Positions 54,167 to 63,657 of a stretch of 64,000 nt of DNA are shown in pieces. The position numbers and the translations under genes were made by a program. The notes under the pieces were generated by a model that saw only the letters and a program-made list of their open reading frames with translations, did not search any database and was not told the origin of the DNA. Origin of the DNA: CBDFGT01 sp965247225 (GTDB lineage Bacteria; Pseudomonadota; Alphaproteobacteria; Rhizobiales; Rhizobiaceae); NCBI GenBank assembly GCA_965247225.1, contig CBDFGT010000014.1:99699-163698 (forward strand), written 5' to 3'. Positions within the stretch are counted from its first letter, which is position 1. Each line of letters opens with the position of its first letter.

Positions 54167-56329
54167 ATGCGCATGATTGAGACCTTTGGCCTGAAAATGG
54201 ATGAATCCCTGCATGATTTCCTCGTCCGCGAGGCCCTGCCCGGAACCGGGGTGGACCCGGAGCATTTTTTTCAGGCTTTTGCCGATATCATCCACACGCT
54301 GGGTCCGAAAAACCGGGCATTGCTGGCCAGACGCGATGCGCTTCAGGCCGAAATCGATGCCTGGCACCGGGCGCATCCCGGTGTCATTTCTATGGAAGCC
54401 TATCAGGCCTTCCTGAAAGAGATCGGCTATCTTTTGCCCGAAGGGGGCGCGTTTCAGGTGGAAACATCGCATGTCGACCCTGAAATAGCCAGCATCGCCG
54501 GACCGCAGCTGGTGGTGCCAGTCATGAATGCCCGCTATGCTTTGAATGCGGCCAATGCCCGCTGGGGCTCGCTCTATGATGCGCTGTATGGAACGGATGC
54601 GATTTCAGAAGCCGATGGCGCTGAAAAGGGCAGGGCCTATAATCCGGTGCGCGGTGCCAAGGTCATTGCCTGGGCAAAGAGATTTCTGGATCAGAGCGTG
54701 CCACTGGAAAATGCCCTTTGGGCCGATGTCACCGGATTTGAGTTTGCCGGTGGCGTGCTGACAGTCTTGACCGCAAAGGGCAAGAGGGCCCTGAAAAATC
54801 CGCGGCAATATAGCGGTTTCAGCCGTGAAAATGATCAGGCTTACCGCCTCTGTTTTGAAACCAATGGTCTGCATTCCATGGTCCTTGTGGATCCCGCCAG
54901 CCTGATCGGCAAGGATGATCCGGCAGGCATAGGCGATGTCGGCCTGGAATCGGCGCTGACCGCCATCATGGACTGCGAGGATTCCATTGCCGCCGTTGAT
55001 GCCGGGGACAAGGTGCAGGTCTATCGCAACTGGCTGGGCCTGATGAAGGGTGATCTGACCGAGGAACTGGTGAAAAACGGCAGGACCATCACCCGCAGGC
55101 TGAACCCGGACATCAGCATCACCAGCCCGGATGGCAAGGCCGTGACCCTCAAGGGCCGCTCCTTGATGCTGGTGCGCAATGTCGGTCATCTGATGAGCAA
55201 CCCGGCCATCATCGACCGGGATGGTCTGGAAGTTCAGGAAGGCATGATGGATGCCATGGTCACGGCGCTGGTTGCGCTCCATGATATTGGCCCGTATGGC
55301 CGACGCGCCAATTCCGGCGCAGGCTCCATGTATGTGGTCAAGCCGAAGATGCACGGGCCGGAAGAAGTGGCCTTCGCTGTGGAGATCTTCGATGCTGTCG
55401 AGCGGGCGCTCGGCATGCAGGCCAACACCATCAAGATGGGCATCATGGACGAGGAGCGCCGCACAACGGTCAACCTGAAAGAATGTATCCGCGCTGCCCG
55501 CCACCGCGTCGTGTTCATCAATACCGGCTTCCTCGACCGCACCGGCGATGAAATGCACACATCGATGGAAGCAGGCCCGATGATCCGCAAGGGTGACATG
55601 AAGCAGGCGGCGTGGATTTCCGCCTATGAACAGTGGAATGTCGATATTGGTCTCGAATGCGGTCTGGCAGGCCATGCCCAGATAGGCAAGGGCATGTGGG
55701 CCATGCCGGATCTGATGGCGGCCATGCTGGAACAAAAGATCGCCCACCCGAAGGCAGGGGCCAACACGGCCTGGGTGCCGTCCCCGACGGCGGCCACATT
55801 GCATGCCACCCATTATCATCAGGTCAGGGTTTCCGACGTGCAGGCCGGGCTGAAAAGCCGCGCCCGCGCCAGACTGGAAGATATCCTGTCCATTCCGGTG
55901 GCCGTGCGGCCGAACTGGACGCAAGACGAAATCCAGCGCGAACTGGACAATAATGCGCAAGGGATTCTCGGCTATGTCGTGCGCTGGGTTGATCAGGGCA
56001 TCGGCTGCTCGAAAGTGCCGGATATCAACAATATCGGCCTGATGGAAGATCGCGCCACATTGCGGATTTCCGCCCAGCACATGGCCAACTGGCTGCGCCA
56101 CACTGTGGTGACGCAGGATCAGATCATGGAAACCATGAAGCGGATGGCAGCCGTGGTGGACAGCCAGAATGCCGGCGATCCGCTCTACAGGCCGATGGCG
56201 CAGGATTTTGACGGATCGGTCGCGTTTCAGGCCGCCGTCGAACTGGTTCTCAAGGGGCTGGAACAGCCCAATGGCTATACAGAGCCGGTCCTGCATCGCC
56301 GCAGGCTGGAGCTGAAGGCCAGGGGATGA
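54167..56329 (+). CDS. glcB: Malate synthase G
   Basis: 720-residue monomeric malate synthase, condensing glyoxylate with acetyl-CoA. Visible: SLMLVRNVGHLMSNPA, the family signature TIKMGIMDEERRTTVNL, GCSKVPDINNIGLMEDRATL (catalytic Asp and conserved Cys), and RVSDVQAGL. The length fits isoform G. No isocitrate lyase gene is in the window; it may serve glyoxylate from glycolate or purines. A strong terminator follows. Confidence 0.97.
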   Translation: MRMIETFGLKMDESLHDFLVREALPGTGVDPEHFFQAFADIIHTLGPKNRALLARRDALQAEIDAWHRAHPGVISMEAYQAFLKEIGYLLPEGGAFQVETSHVDPEIASIAGPQLVVPVMNARYALNAANARWGSLYDALYGTDAISEADGAEKGRAYNPVRGAKVIAWAKRFLDQSVPLENALWADVTGFEFAGGVLTVLTAKGKRALKNPRQYSGFSRENDQAYRLCFETNGLHSMVLVDPASLIGKDDPAGIGDVGLESALTAIMDCEDSIAAVDAGDKVQVYRNWLGLMKGDLTEELVKNGRTITRRLNPDISITSPDGKAVTLKGRSLMLVRNVGHLMSNPAIIDRDGLEVQEGMMDAMVTALVALHDIGPYGRRANSGAGSMYVVKPKMHGPEEVAFAVEIFDAVERALGMQANTIKMGIMDEERRTTVNLKECIRAARHRVVFINTGFLDRTGDEMHTSMEAGPMIRKGDMKQAAWISAYEQWNVDIGLECGLAGHAQIGKGMWAMPDLMAAMLEQKIAHPKAGANTAWVPSPTAATLHATHYHQVRVSDVQAGLKSRARARLEDILSIPVAVRPNWTQDEIQRELDNNAQGILGYVVRWVDQGIGCSKVPDINNIGLMEDRATLRISAQHMANWLRHTVVTQDQIMETMKRMAAVVDSQNAGDPLYRPMAQDFDGSVAFQAAVELVLKGLEQPNGYTEPVLHRRRLELKARG

Positions 56330-56351
56330 CATAAAATCAATAAAAAAGCAT

Positions 56352-56387
56352 AAAAAACCCGCTGAACATGCGTTCAGCGGGTTTTTT
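56352..56387. terminator. Bidirectional terminator between glcB and the L,D-transpeptidase gene
   Basis: Perfect 16-base arms AAAAAACCCGCTGAAC (56352-56367) and GTTCAGCGGGTTTTTT (56372-56387), four-base loop, between convergent genes. Confidence 0.95.
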
Positions 56388-56401
56388 GCAAATCCTGCGG
56401 A

Positions 56402-57061
56402 TTACTGGATAACCACAACCTTTGTGCCGCGACCCGGCATAACCCGCTTGTAGAGATCGACAATATCCTGATTGATCATGCGGATGCAGCCGGAAGAGGC
56501 CGCTGTTCCGATGGAAGACCATTCCGGTGTGCCGTGAATGCGAAACAGCGTGTCCTGACCTTTTTCATTGTAAAGATACATGGCGCGCGCACCCAAAGGA
56601 TTGGAGAGGCCGCCATCCATGCCGTCTTCCACATATTTGGCAATTTCCGGCTTGCGAACGGCCATTTCTGCTGGCGGATGCCATGCCGGCCATTCCTGCT
56701 TCCAGGCAATATAGGCTTCTCCGGCCCAGGCAAACCCGGCCTTGCCAACGCTGATGCCATAACGGATGGCCTTGCCACCCGGCATGACATAATAAAGATG
56801 GCGTTCCGGTGTGTTGACAACGATGGTTCCGGGACGTTCGGTTGTGGAATAATCGACGATCTGGCGGCGGAACTCCTGCTTGACGCGCTCGACAGGAATC
56901 GCTGGCAGCGTGTAGGCTGCATCTTTCTGGGCAGCGTAGGAACTGGTGAAAGCCTCGGCTTTCACGGTTTTCCCCTTGTCTTCACCATCAGTGGTGGCAC
57001 ATCCGGTCAAAACGAGCGTAGCGGCAAGGCCAAGAAGGGAAAGTGCAGTTTTCACGGACAT
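56402..57061 (-). CDS. L,D-transpeptidase lipoprotein (YkuD domain)
   Basis: 219 residues with a lipoprotein signal (LVLTGC, Cys21 lipidated). The YkuD catalytic domain spans about 75-219, with the conserved His in FRIHGTPEW and the catalytic motif SSGCIRM. It should form 3-3 peptidoglycan cross-links or attach outer-membrane proteins to peptidoglycan, both known in rhizobia and brucellae. Several paralogues are usual in these genomes. Convergent with glcB. Confidence 0.93.
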   Translation of the reverse strand: MSVKTALSLLGLAATLVLTGCATTDGEDKGKTVKAEAFTSSYAAQKDAAYTLPAIPVERVKQEFRRQIVDYSTTERPGTIVVNTPERHLYYVMPGGKAIRYGISVGKAGFAWAGEAYIAWKQEWPAWHPPAEMAVRKPEIAKYVEDGMDGGLSNPLGARAMYLYNEKGQDTLFRIHGTPEWSSIGTAASSGCIRMINQDIVDLYKRVMPGRGTKVVVIQ

Positions 57062-57165
57062 TCAAAATCTCTTGAATTGGGGAGCTGGGCAGGCGTTCTT
57101 GGCCTTTGTCTAAAATTGTTATTTTCGATAAGCTGCCTGAATGCAAGCCGTTGCGATGCAGCATG

Positions 57166-57180
57166 GAACGCGGGCTGATC
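57166..57180 (+). promoter_or_regulatory. Imperfect SOS-box-like site upstream of mmcB
   Basis: GAAC-N7-GATC, one mismatch from the alphaproteobacterial LexA consensus GAAC-N7-GAAC, about 60 bases before the start of mmcB, a gene that is SOS-regulated in Caulobacter. Weak. Confidence 0.3.
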
Positions 57181-57237
57181 AAATTCACGAATCATTGTTT
57201 TTTTGCAACAAGGCACAGCTTGTGCAAGACTGCCAGC

Positions 57238-57765
57238 ATGACGATTCTCTCATTCTCCAAGGAAAATCCGCTTGTCGACGGGCGGCAGTCGGAAAAGGCC
57301 ATGCTGGTGCGCCGCGGCATGCAGCGCCTGCTCTGTTCCATGCGCCATGCGGTGTTGCCGGAACTGCCTCTGGCCAGCGGCAGACGCGCCGACCTGATCA
57401 CGCTGTCTGACAGGGGCGATATCTGGATTATTGAAATCAAATCCTCGATCGAGGATTTCAGGGTGGACCGCAAATGGCCGGATTACCGCAAACACTGTGA
57501 CCAGCTGTATTTTGCCACCCACAAGGATGTGCCACTCGATATTTTCCCGGCGGATTGCGGCCTGTTTCTGTCGGACGGCTATGGCGCCCACATGATTCGC
57601 GAAGCCCCGCAACACCGGCTGCCGGCTGCCACACGCAAATCGGTTCTCCTGAATTTTTCCCGTGCTGCCGCGTTACGGCTGATGACGGCAGAACTGGCCG
57701 CCGAACGCCAGGGCAGGACGCTTGAGACAGGTGAGCCCCTGCCGGACGGAACGCAAACAGAATGA
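57238..57765 (+). CDS. mmcB: MmcB-family DNA repair protein
   Basis: 175 residues with a nuclease-like core: RRADLITLSDRGDIWIIEIKSS fits the PD-(D/E)xK fold (Asp, then E-x-K), and WPDYRKHCDQLYFATH follows. MmcB is reported in Caulobacter as an SOS-induced protein needed for mitomycin C resistance. The start at 57238 (MTILSFSKENP) is chosen by the family N-terminus; the frame extends to 57106 through sequence without protein character. Convergent with actR, 9 bases apart. Confidence 0.85.
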   Translation: MTILSFSKENPLVDGRQSEKAMLVRRGMQRLLCSMRHAVLPELPLASGRRADLITLSDRGDIWIIEIKSSIEDFRVDRKWPDYRKHCDQLYFATHKDVPLDIFPADCGLFLSDGYGAHMIREAPQHRLPAATRKSVLLNFSRAAALRLMTAELAAERQGRTLETGEPLPDGTQTE

Positions 57766-57774
57766 GTGCACTGA

Positions 57775-58365
57775 TTATTTCGGTGCGCGCTTGGCCAGAA
57801 TGCGTTGCAGCGTGCGTCGGTGCATATTCAGGCGACGGGCCGTTTCCGACACATTGCGTTCGCACATTTCAAAGACGCGCTGAATATGTTCCCAGCGCAC
57901 CCGGTCGGCAGACATCGGATTCTCCGGCAGTTCCACCCGTTCGCCGGGCTTGCGCACCAGCGCATTCATCACATCATCGGCATCGGCAGGTTTGGCAAGA
58001 TAATCAACCGCACCCAGTTTGACGGCATTGACCGCCGTTGCAATATTTCCATATCCGGTGAGCACGATAATGCGTGTATCATCACGACGCTGGCGAATGG
58101 CCTCGATGACATCCAGCCCGGTACCGTCACCAAGACGCAAATCGACAACCGCATATTTGGGCGGGTTGATCCTGGCCCTGGCAATGCCCTCGGCAACGGA
58201 TTCGGCTGTCTCGACACTGAACCCGCGGCTCTCCATGGCGCGCGACAGACGACGCAGGAATGCACTGTCATCATCGACAATCAGCAAGCTTGTATCCGGT
58301 CCAATCGAAACAATCGCAGATTTTGCCGCCTGTGAAGCCGGAACTGCCGGTGTCTCTTCCATCAT
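57775..58365 (-). CDS. actR: ActR/RegA/PrrA global redox response regulator
   Basis: About 196 residues: receiver domain with LLIVDDDSAF and phospho-acceptor Asp75 in YAVVDLRLGDGTG, followed by a Fis-type helix-turn-helix (NVSETARRLNMHRRTLQRIL) almost invariant in this family. It controls energy metabolism, carbon and nitrogen fixation and acid tolerance in relatives. Start MMEETP at 58365/58362; the frame extends to 58413. Downstream of actS on the same strand with a 67-base gap. Confidence 0.95.
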   Translation of the reverse strand: MMEETPAVPASQAAKSAIVSIGPDTSLLIVDDDSAFLRRLSRAMESRGFSVETAESVAEGIARARINPPKYAVVDLRLGDGTGLDVIEAIRQRRDDTRIIVLTGYGNIATAVNAVKLGAVDYLAKPADADDVMNALVRKPGERVELPENPMSADRVRWEHIQRVFEMCERNVSETARRLNMHRRTLQRILAKRAPK

Positions 58366-58432
58366 AAACCCATCCCGCAGACAATGTCTGCCTTTTTCCA
58401 TCCTTATGACCATTTCACATAGGACGGTAAAG

Positions 58433-59743
58433 TTATTTTGTAAGGCCGGATTGCCCTATATCCATGCGGTAACGCGGCCATTCTACAAAAATACGGGCTC
58501 CCGACCGTGAATCACTGCGATTTTCAAATGCAATGCGTGCACCGGAGCGTTCCAGAAGCGTTTTTGCAATAAACAGCCCCAGTCCCAGACCGCCTGCACT
58601 GTCATCCCGCTGGCGCCTGGTGACATAGGGTTCGCCGATCCGGGTCAGGATATCGGGTGCATAGCCTTCGCCATCATCCTCGATCATGACACTGACGCTG
58701 TCGGCATTATGATCCACCGTAATGCGGACCTCGTCGCGGGCATAGTCGACGGCATTTTCAACCAGATTGCCGAGACCATAGAGAATACCGGCATTGCGCC
58801 GCCCCACCGGCTCGTCGGCGCGGCCGGCCTTTTCAACCAGAGTCAGCCGGATGCCGAATTCCCTGTGCGGTGCCAGAACCTCCTCAACCAGCGAGGACAG
58901 CGGCAGATTGCGCATATGGTCTTCATTGTCGGCAGACAGGGTTGTCAGCCGCCGCAAGATATCACGGCAGCGTTCGCTCTGGCTGCGCAGCAGGGCAACA
59001 TCCTCGGCAAACCGGTCATCATCCCCCAGTTCGCGCTCCATTTCCCTTGCCACAACAGAGATGGTTGCCAGCGGTGTTCCCAGTTCATGGGCAGCGGCTG
59101 CCGCCAGCCCGTCCAGCTGGGTCAGGTGGTTTTCACGTTGCAGGATGAGCTCGGTTGCCGTCAGTGCATCGGACAGCTGGTTGGCCTCAAGCGAGACGCG
59201 ATAGGCATAGAAGGCAGCAAAGGCGGTGGTCGAGATGATCGCAATCCACATGCCGGTCAGCATGACCGGGTCAATCACCGGAACCACACCCTTGTACCAG
59301 GGCAGCGGAAAGGGCGAGAAGGAAAGGGCCGTAATCAGCATCAGCGCAAAAATTCCAAGGGCCGCACTGTAGCGGATCGGCTGGGAGGCGGAAGCAATGA
59401 TCACCGGAACGCAGACCAGCAACGCAAACGGATTGGCAAGACCACCTGTCAGGAACAACAGGCCGGTCAGCTGCAGGAGATCAAGGCCGAGAACCGCAAG
59501 GGCAGCCGGTGGCTGAAGCCGGTGCGTTGGCGGAAAGCGCAGTGTCAGATAGAGATTGAACAGCGCAAGACCGGCAATCAGCGTGGTGCACGCCAGGATA
59601 GGCAGCGGAAAATGCAGCACAAACTGCACGATAAAAACAGTCAGGCCCTGTCCGCAAACCGCAAGCCAGCGCAGGCGCACAAGCGTTTGCAAACGCAGGT
59701 GCCGACTGGAAAAATGGTCCTCAACATGCCGTGTCCGTACCAT
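58433..59743 (-). CDS. actS: ActS/RegB/PrrB redox sensor histidine kinase
   Basis: 436-residue membrane kinase. About six hydrophobic helices, including the ubiquinone-site motif FLTGGLANPFALLV (GGxxNPF) conserved in RegB. H-box AAAAHELGTPLATISVVARE with His219, then HATPase_c with NLVENAVDYA, EDDGEGYAPDIL and GGLGLGLFIAKTLL. It senses the quinone pool and signals to ActR. The start at 59743 (MVRTRHVEDHF) is family-like; the frame extends to 59881 through a palindromic repeat. Confidence 0.95.
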   Translation of the reverse strand: MVRTRHVEDHFSSRHLRLQTLVRLRWLAVCGQGLTVFIVQFVLHFPLPILACTTLIAGLALFNLYLTLRFPPTHRLQPPAALAVLGLDLLQLTGLLFLTGGLANPFALLVCVPVIIASASQPIRYSAALGIFALMLITALSFSPFPLPWYKGVVPVIDPVMLTGMWIAIISTTAFAAFYAYRVSLEANQLSDALTATELILQRENHLTQLDGLAAAAAHELGTPLATISVVAREMERELGDDDRFAEDVALLRSQSERCRDILRRLTTLSADNEDHMRNLPLSSLVEEVLAPHREFGIRLTLVEKAGRADEPVGRRNAGILYGLGNLVENAVDYARDEVRITVDHNADSVSVMIEDDGEGYAPDILTRIGEPYVTRRQRDDSAGGLGLGLFIAKTLLERSGARIAFENRSDSRSGARIFVEWPRYRMDIGQSGLTK

Positions 59744-59811
59744 CGCCTTTTGCCCTCCTGAAACAAGTTCTGCCAGACAAGTGCATCGCGTTGATCCGGA
59801 TTCAGGCGATA

Positions 59812-59871
59812 CGCTTTGTCTTTTTGTTACGCATGTCGCGCAAAACCGTTGCACAGTTTTGCGTGACATGC
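59812..59871. repeat. Palindromic intergenic repeat, copy 2
   Basis: GCATGTC (59831-59837) and GACATGC (59865-59871) enclose GCGCAAAACC and GTTTTGCGT, preceded by cgctttgtctttttgtta. It matches the reverse complement of the repeat at 12699-12765, including the tail. Confidence 0.7.
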
Positions 59872-59978
59872 AGCAGACCACCCCGTGCTGGGCCCTGCTG
59901 TGCGGGCAGATATACAGTCAAGTCTGCTGTCCGGAAATGCAGTGTAAACCAAAATGCTTCAGGGTTTGGGACGAAATC

Positions 59979-62459
59979 TTATGTTCCGCGTGGCTTTGCC
60001 CGGGTGGTGGGCAGGGCCTGTGCGGGATTTTCCGGCCAGGGATGGCGCGGGTAGCGACCGCGCATGTCTGCCCGCACATCTTTCCACGAACCGGCCCAGA
60101 AGCCCGGCAGATCCCGGGTTGTCTGGATCGTCCTGTGCGCGGGTGACAAAAGGTCCAGAAGCAGCGGCAAGTGTCCGCCGCCGATTTTGGGATGTGCGGA
60201 AAGCCCGTAGAGTTCCTGGACGCGGATGGACAGAACCGGCTCGTCGCCATCATAGCGGATAGGGTGCCTTTGGCCCGTCGGAGCCTCGAAATGGGTGGGC
60301 GCATATGTACCAAGATCGCGTTGCAGGCTGGAATCCACCAGCGCCATCAATCCGCTGGACAGGCTCGCGGCGCTGATATCCGCAAATCCCCTTGTGTCTG
60401 CCTGAAAAGGGATAAACCAGTCTTCCAGCCGGGCCAGCAGCGCATCATCGCTGACATCGGGCCAGGGTTGGCCCAGTGTGCGGTGCAGGAAACCGATCCT
60501 GTCGCGCAATTGCGCCACATCTTTGGGCAGGTCGAGGGCTGCAATGCCCAGATCGGACACGCCCCCGGCAAGGGCGCGGGCAGAGAGATCCCCGGTCGGG
60601 CGCGGGATGGGGGATTCGTCGAAAACCAGTGCTCCAAGCCGGGTAACCCTGCGGGCGCGCACCTGTCGGCTGGCACGGTCAAACAGGCACTGGTCTTCGG
60701 TGACGACGGCACCCGGCAGATGTGCATCCATATCGGCACGGTCAATTTCCGCCGCCGCCAGGATCCGGCTCCTGGCTGCATGCCCTGTCAGGTCTGCAAT
60801 GACCAGCATCTGCGCACCGGCCAGCCGTTCGCTCACTTCCAGTTCCGCACCGCGTCCGTTGGCCATGACAAAGCGTCCCCTTCCTCCACGTTGCAGCGCA
60901 ATGCGGTCGGGAAAGGCATGCAGGAGCAGGGGACCGGGCAAAGCAGGACCGGAAGACACGGCCTGTTTGCCTGCACTTGACAGAATGCGCTTTGCCAGCG
61001 TGCGGGAGGCTTCTGCGCGTGCGCCTTTTTCCGTCTTGAAGCGGCGCAGCCGTTCCTCAAGGTCGATGGCCGAACCGCCAAGGCCCTGTTCGGTCAGCAT
61101 CACCGCCAGAAGGGCGGCATCAAGGCCATAACCCTGAGCGCTGGCATGAACCACCATCGCGGCCAGCCGCGGCGGCAGCGCCATGGCACGGATGCGTTTT
61201 CCGTTTTCCGTCAACTGTCCGTAACTATCCAGCGCACCCAGCATTTGCAGGAGGACAAGGGCTTCGGCGACGGCGGCTTTGGGCGGCTGGTCGACAAGGG
61301 CCAGTTGGGCCGGATCCTGCACGCCCCAGTGGGCGCAGTCCAGAATAAGGCCGGACAGATCACTCGCCATGATCTGCGGCGGGGTGAAGGCGGGCAGGGC
61401 CGCTGTCTGTCCGGCATGCCACAGGCGCAGGGCAATGCCGGGTTCAGTTCGTCCGGCGCGACCCGCCCGCTGGTCGGCAGAGGCCCGTGACACGCGCTGT
61501 GTTTCCAGACGGGTAATGCCGGTGGCCGGTTCATAGACCGGCAGACGCTGCAATCCGCTGTCAATCACCACGCGCACGCCGTCAATGGTGATGGATGTTT
61601 CGGCAATGGAGGTGGCCAGCACGATCTTTCGCTGACCGGGAGCTGCCGGCTGAATGGCACTTTCCTGTTCCTTCTGCCCGAGATTGCCATAGAGCGGGGT
61701 CACTGCCACATGCTTCGGAATACGGTTTTCCAGCCGTTCCACCGTGCGCAGGATTTCGGCCTGCCCGGGCAGAAAGGCGAGGATGGAGCCGCTCTCCGAT
61801 TTGAGTGTTTGCAGGATAGCGCCTGCAACACTGTCTTCGATCCGCCCGGAAGCGGGCCGGTCCTGATAGCGGATGTCAACGGGGAAACTGCGACCCCGGC
61901 TTTCGATGACGGGAGGGTGATCGAGAAGACCGGCAATCCGCGCCACATCGAGCGTCGCCGACATGACCAGCAGCCGCAGATCCTGGCGGAAAACCGATTG
62001 TGCGTCCAGCGCCAGCGCCAGCCCGAAATCGGCATCGAGCGACCGTTCATGAAATTCATCAAATATGACGGCACCAATCCCTGTCAGTTCGGGATCTTCG
62101 AGGATGAGCCGGGTAAAAACCCCTTCGGTGACCACTTCAATACGGGTTCTGGCCGAAACGCGCGTATCAAGCCGCATGCGATAGCCGACGGTTTCACCCA
62201 CGGCCTCGCCCAGAAGTGATGCCATCCGGCTGGCTGCAGCCCGCGCCGCCAGCCGCCGGGGCTCCAGAAGAATGATTCTGGAAGGACCAGGCCAGTCCTG
62301 CGACAGGAGGGCCAGGGGGACCAGCGTGGTTTTGCCCGCGCCCGGCGGGGCAGACAATATGGCGCGTGTACCGGATGCCAAAGCAGCCAGAAGATCCGGC
62401 AATACAACGCTGACAGGCAGCACCGGCAGATCAGGACGCATCGCAACGCCCTTTGCCAT
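59979..62459 (-). CDS. hrpB: ATP-dependent helicase HrpB
   Basis: 826-residue DEAH/RHA-type helicase. Walker A SAPPGAGKTTLVPLALL near residue 40, DEFHERSLDADFGLAL (motif II, DEFH), VMSATLD (motif III), LATSIAETSITIDGV and RAGRAGRTEPG (motifs V/VI), and the HrpB-specific C-terminal domain (HPIRYDGDEPVLSIRVQELY). The physiological role is unclear in most bacteria. Starts at MAKGVAM (62459) or the second Met (62441). Upstream of actS on the same strand but separated by about 235 bases. Confidence 0.95.
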   Translation of the reverse strand: MAKGVAMRPDLPVLPVSVVLPDLLAALASGTRAILSAPPGAGKTTLVPLALLSQDWPGPSRIILLEPRRLAARAAASRMASLLGEAVGETVGYRMRLDTRVSARTRIEVVTEGVFTRLILEDPELTGIGAVIFDEFHERSLDADFGLALALDAQSVFRQDLRLLVMSATLDVARIAGLLDHPPVIESRGRSFPVDIRYQDRPASGRIEDSVAGAILQTLKSESGSILAFLPGQAEILRTVERLENRIPKHVAVTPLYGNLGQKEQESAIQPAAPGQRKIVLATSIAETSITIDGVRVVIDSGLQRLPVYEPATGITRLETQRVSRASADQRAGRAGRTEPGIALRLWHAGQTAALPAFTPPQIMASDLSGLILDCAHWGVQDPAQLALVDQPPKAAVAEALVLLQMLGALDSYGQLTENGKRIRAMALPPRLAAMVVHASAQGYGLDAALLAVMLTEQGLGGSAIDLEERLRRFKTEKGARAEASRTLAKRILSSAGKQAVSSGPALPGPLLLHAFPDRIALQRGGRGRFVMANGRGAELEVSERLAGAQMLVIADLTGHAARSRILAAAEIDRADMDAHLPGAVVTEDQCLFDRASRQVRARRVTRLGALVFDESPIPRPTGDLSARALAGGVSDLGIAALDLPKDVAQLRDRIGFLHRTLGQPWPDVSDDALLARLEDWFIPFQADTRGFADISAASLSSGLMALVDSSLQRDLGTYAPTHFEAPTGQRHPIRYDGDEPVLSIRVQELYGLSAHPKIGGGHLPLLLDLLSPAHRTIQTTRDLPGFWAGSWKDVRADMRGRYPRHPWPENPAQALPTTRAKPRGT

Positions 62460-62666
62460 CCGTCATGATCTGATCAGGGGCGCGAAAATCAATGGGTGGT
62501 CCGGTGTGGTTCATTGCGCTCTTTCATGGCCTCTTTCCGCCAATAGCAACACCGGAGCCTTGGTGGCAATGAAAAATCCGTCAACGGAAATGTGTTGACA
62601 GCAGAACCTTCCCGGCATTCCCCTGTCTTCCCGTCAGGCAAACAGGAGAAAGACAGCACACGGAAT

Positions 62667-62694
62667 GGGTTCCGGCGAGAGACATCATGCTCTA
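62667..62694. repeat. 28-base dispersed repeat, copy 2
   Basis: Matches 39357-39384 at 24 of 28 positions and ends in CTCTA, whose CTA supplies the TAG stop (62692-62694, minus strand) of the cyclodeaminase-family gene. Confidence 0.5.
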
Positions 62695-63657
62695 TTCTTC
62701 GCTGCCCCTGGCCTGCGATACATGTTCAAAGGCAAGGATTGCTCCGGCCAGATCCTCAAGGGCTGTGCCTACGGATTTGAACAGGGTGATCACCTCATCA
62801 TTCGCCCGGCCGGGTCCGTTGCCTGCCACCAGATCGAACAGGTCTCCCTTGATATGGTCCTGCGTGATGATACCTTCAGACAGCGGCTGGACCAGATCTC
62901 CGCCTTCGCAAAGGGCGCCTTCCCGCGTATCGACATAGACCACGGATCGCAACACGGCCGTGTTGTCACTTTCGCGCATGCCTGGTTTGAAAGCGCCGAC
63001 CAGATCCACATGGGTTCCAGGTTTCAGCCAGGCACCCTGCACCAGCGGCACATGGGAAAGGGTCGCGCAGGATATGATATCGGCCTGGCGGCACCCCGCT
63101 TCCGGACTGTCGACAACAATGGCCTCAAGGCCAAGCGACCGCGCATGGAGGGCCACCGCTTCGGCCTTGTCCGGCGAACGCCCCCAGATCAGCACGGTTT
63201 TGATCGGGCGAACCTGCATATGGGCTTCTATAAGGTTGCAGGAAAGCCGCCCGGTGCCGATCATCATCATCACCGATGCATCAGAACGGGCGAGCGTTCT
63301 GGCTGCAAGCGCAGAGGCTGCAGCTGTGCGCCTTGCTGTCAGTTCACCACCGTCAATCAGCGCCAGCAATGCGCCGGTAACGGCAGAGGACAATATATAG
63401 GAACCGAAAATGGCCGGCAGGCCACGCTGGCCGTTGCCGGGAAATACCGAGACCATTTTTACACCCAGATAGCGGCCCGGTTCCCATGCCGGCATCAAAA
63501 GCAGGGTTCCGTCAGGCTCACCCGGAACATCAACAGTATGATGATGGCGCGCGGGCGCAACACAGGATACCCGGAACAGCCGTTCGATGGAATCAATCAG
63601 GTCGGGAAATGGCAGGGCATTGCGGGTTTCGAGTTCATCAAGCACAAGCATGGGCAT
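62692..63657 (-). CDS. Ornithine cyclodeaminase / mu-crystallin family enzyme
   Basis: 321-residue NAD(P)-dependent family member. Visible: the conserved Lys region RYLGVKMVSVFPGNG, DGGELTARRTAAASALAA, the Rossmann motif MMIGTGRLSCNLIEAH, and VDLVGAFKPGMRE. Members include ornithine cyclodeaminase, alanine dehydrogenase and delta1-pyrroline-2-carboxylate or piperideine-2-carboxylate reductases, so the substrate cannot be fixed; the P2C reductase role (hydroxyproline or lysine degradation) is as likely as ornithine deamination. No catabolic partners are adjacent in the window. Confidence 0.88.
   Translation of the reverse strand: MPMLVLDELETRNALPFPDLIDSIERLFRVSCVAPARHHHTVDVPGEPDGTLLLMPAWEPGRYLGVKMVSVFPGNGQRGLPAIFGSYILSSAVTGALLALIDGGELTARRTAAASALAARTLARSDASVMMMIGTGRLSCNLIEAHMQVRPIKTVLIWGRSPDKAEAVALHARSLGLEAIVVDSPEAGCRQADIISCATLSHVPLVQGAWLKPGTHVDLVGAFKPGMRESDNTAVLRSVVYVDTREGALCEGGDLVQPLSEGIITQDHIKGDLFDLVAGNGPGRANDEVITLFKSVGTALEDLAGAILAFEHVSQARGSEE

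Noticed and set aside
54605..56332. 575-codon open frame on the minus strand
   Set aside because: Antisense to the well-supported malate synthase G gene; His-rich shadow translation with no domain.
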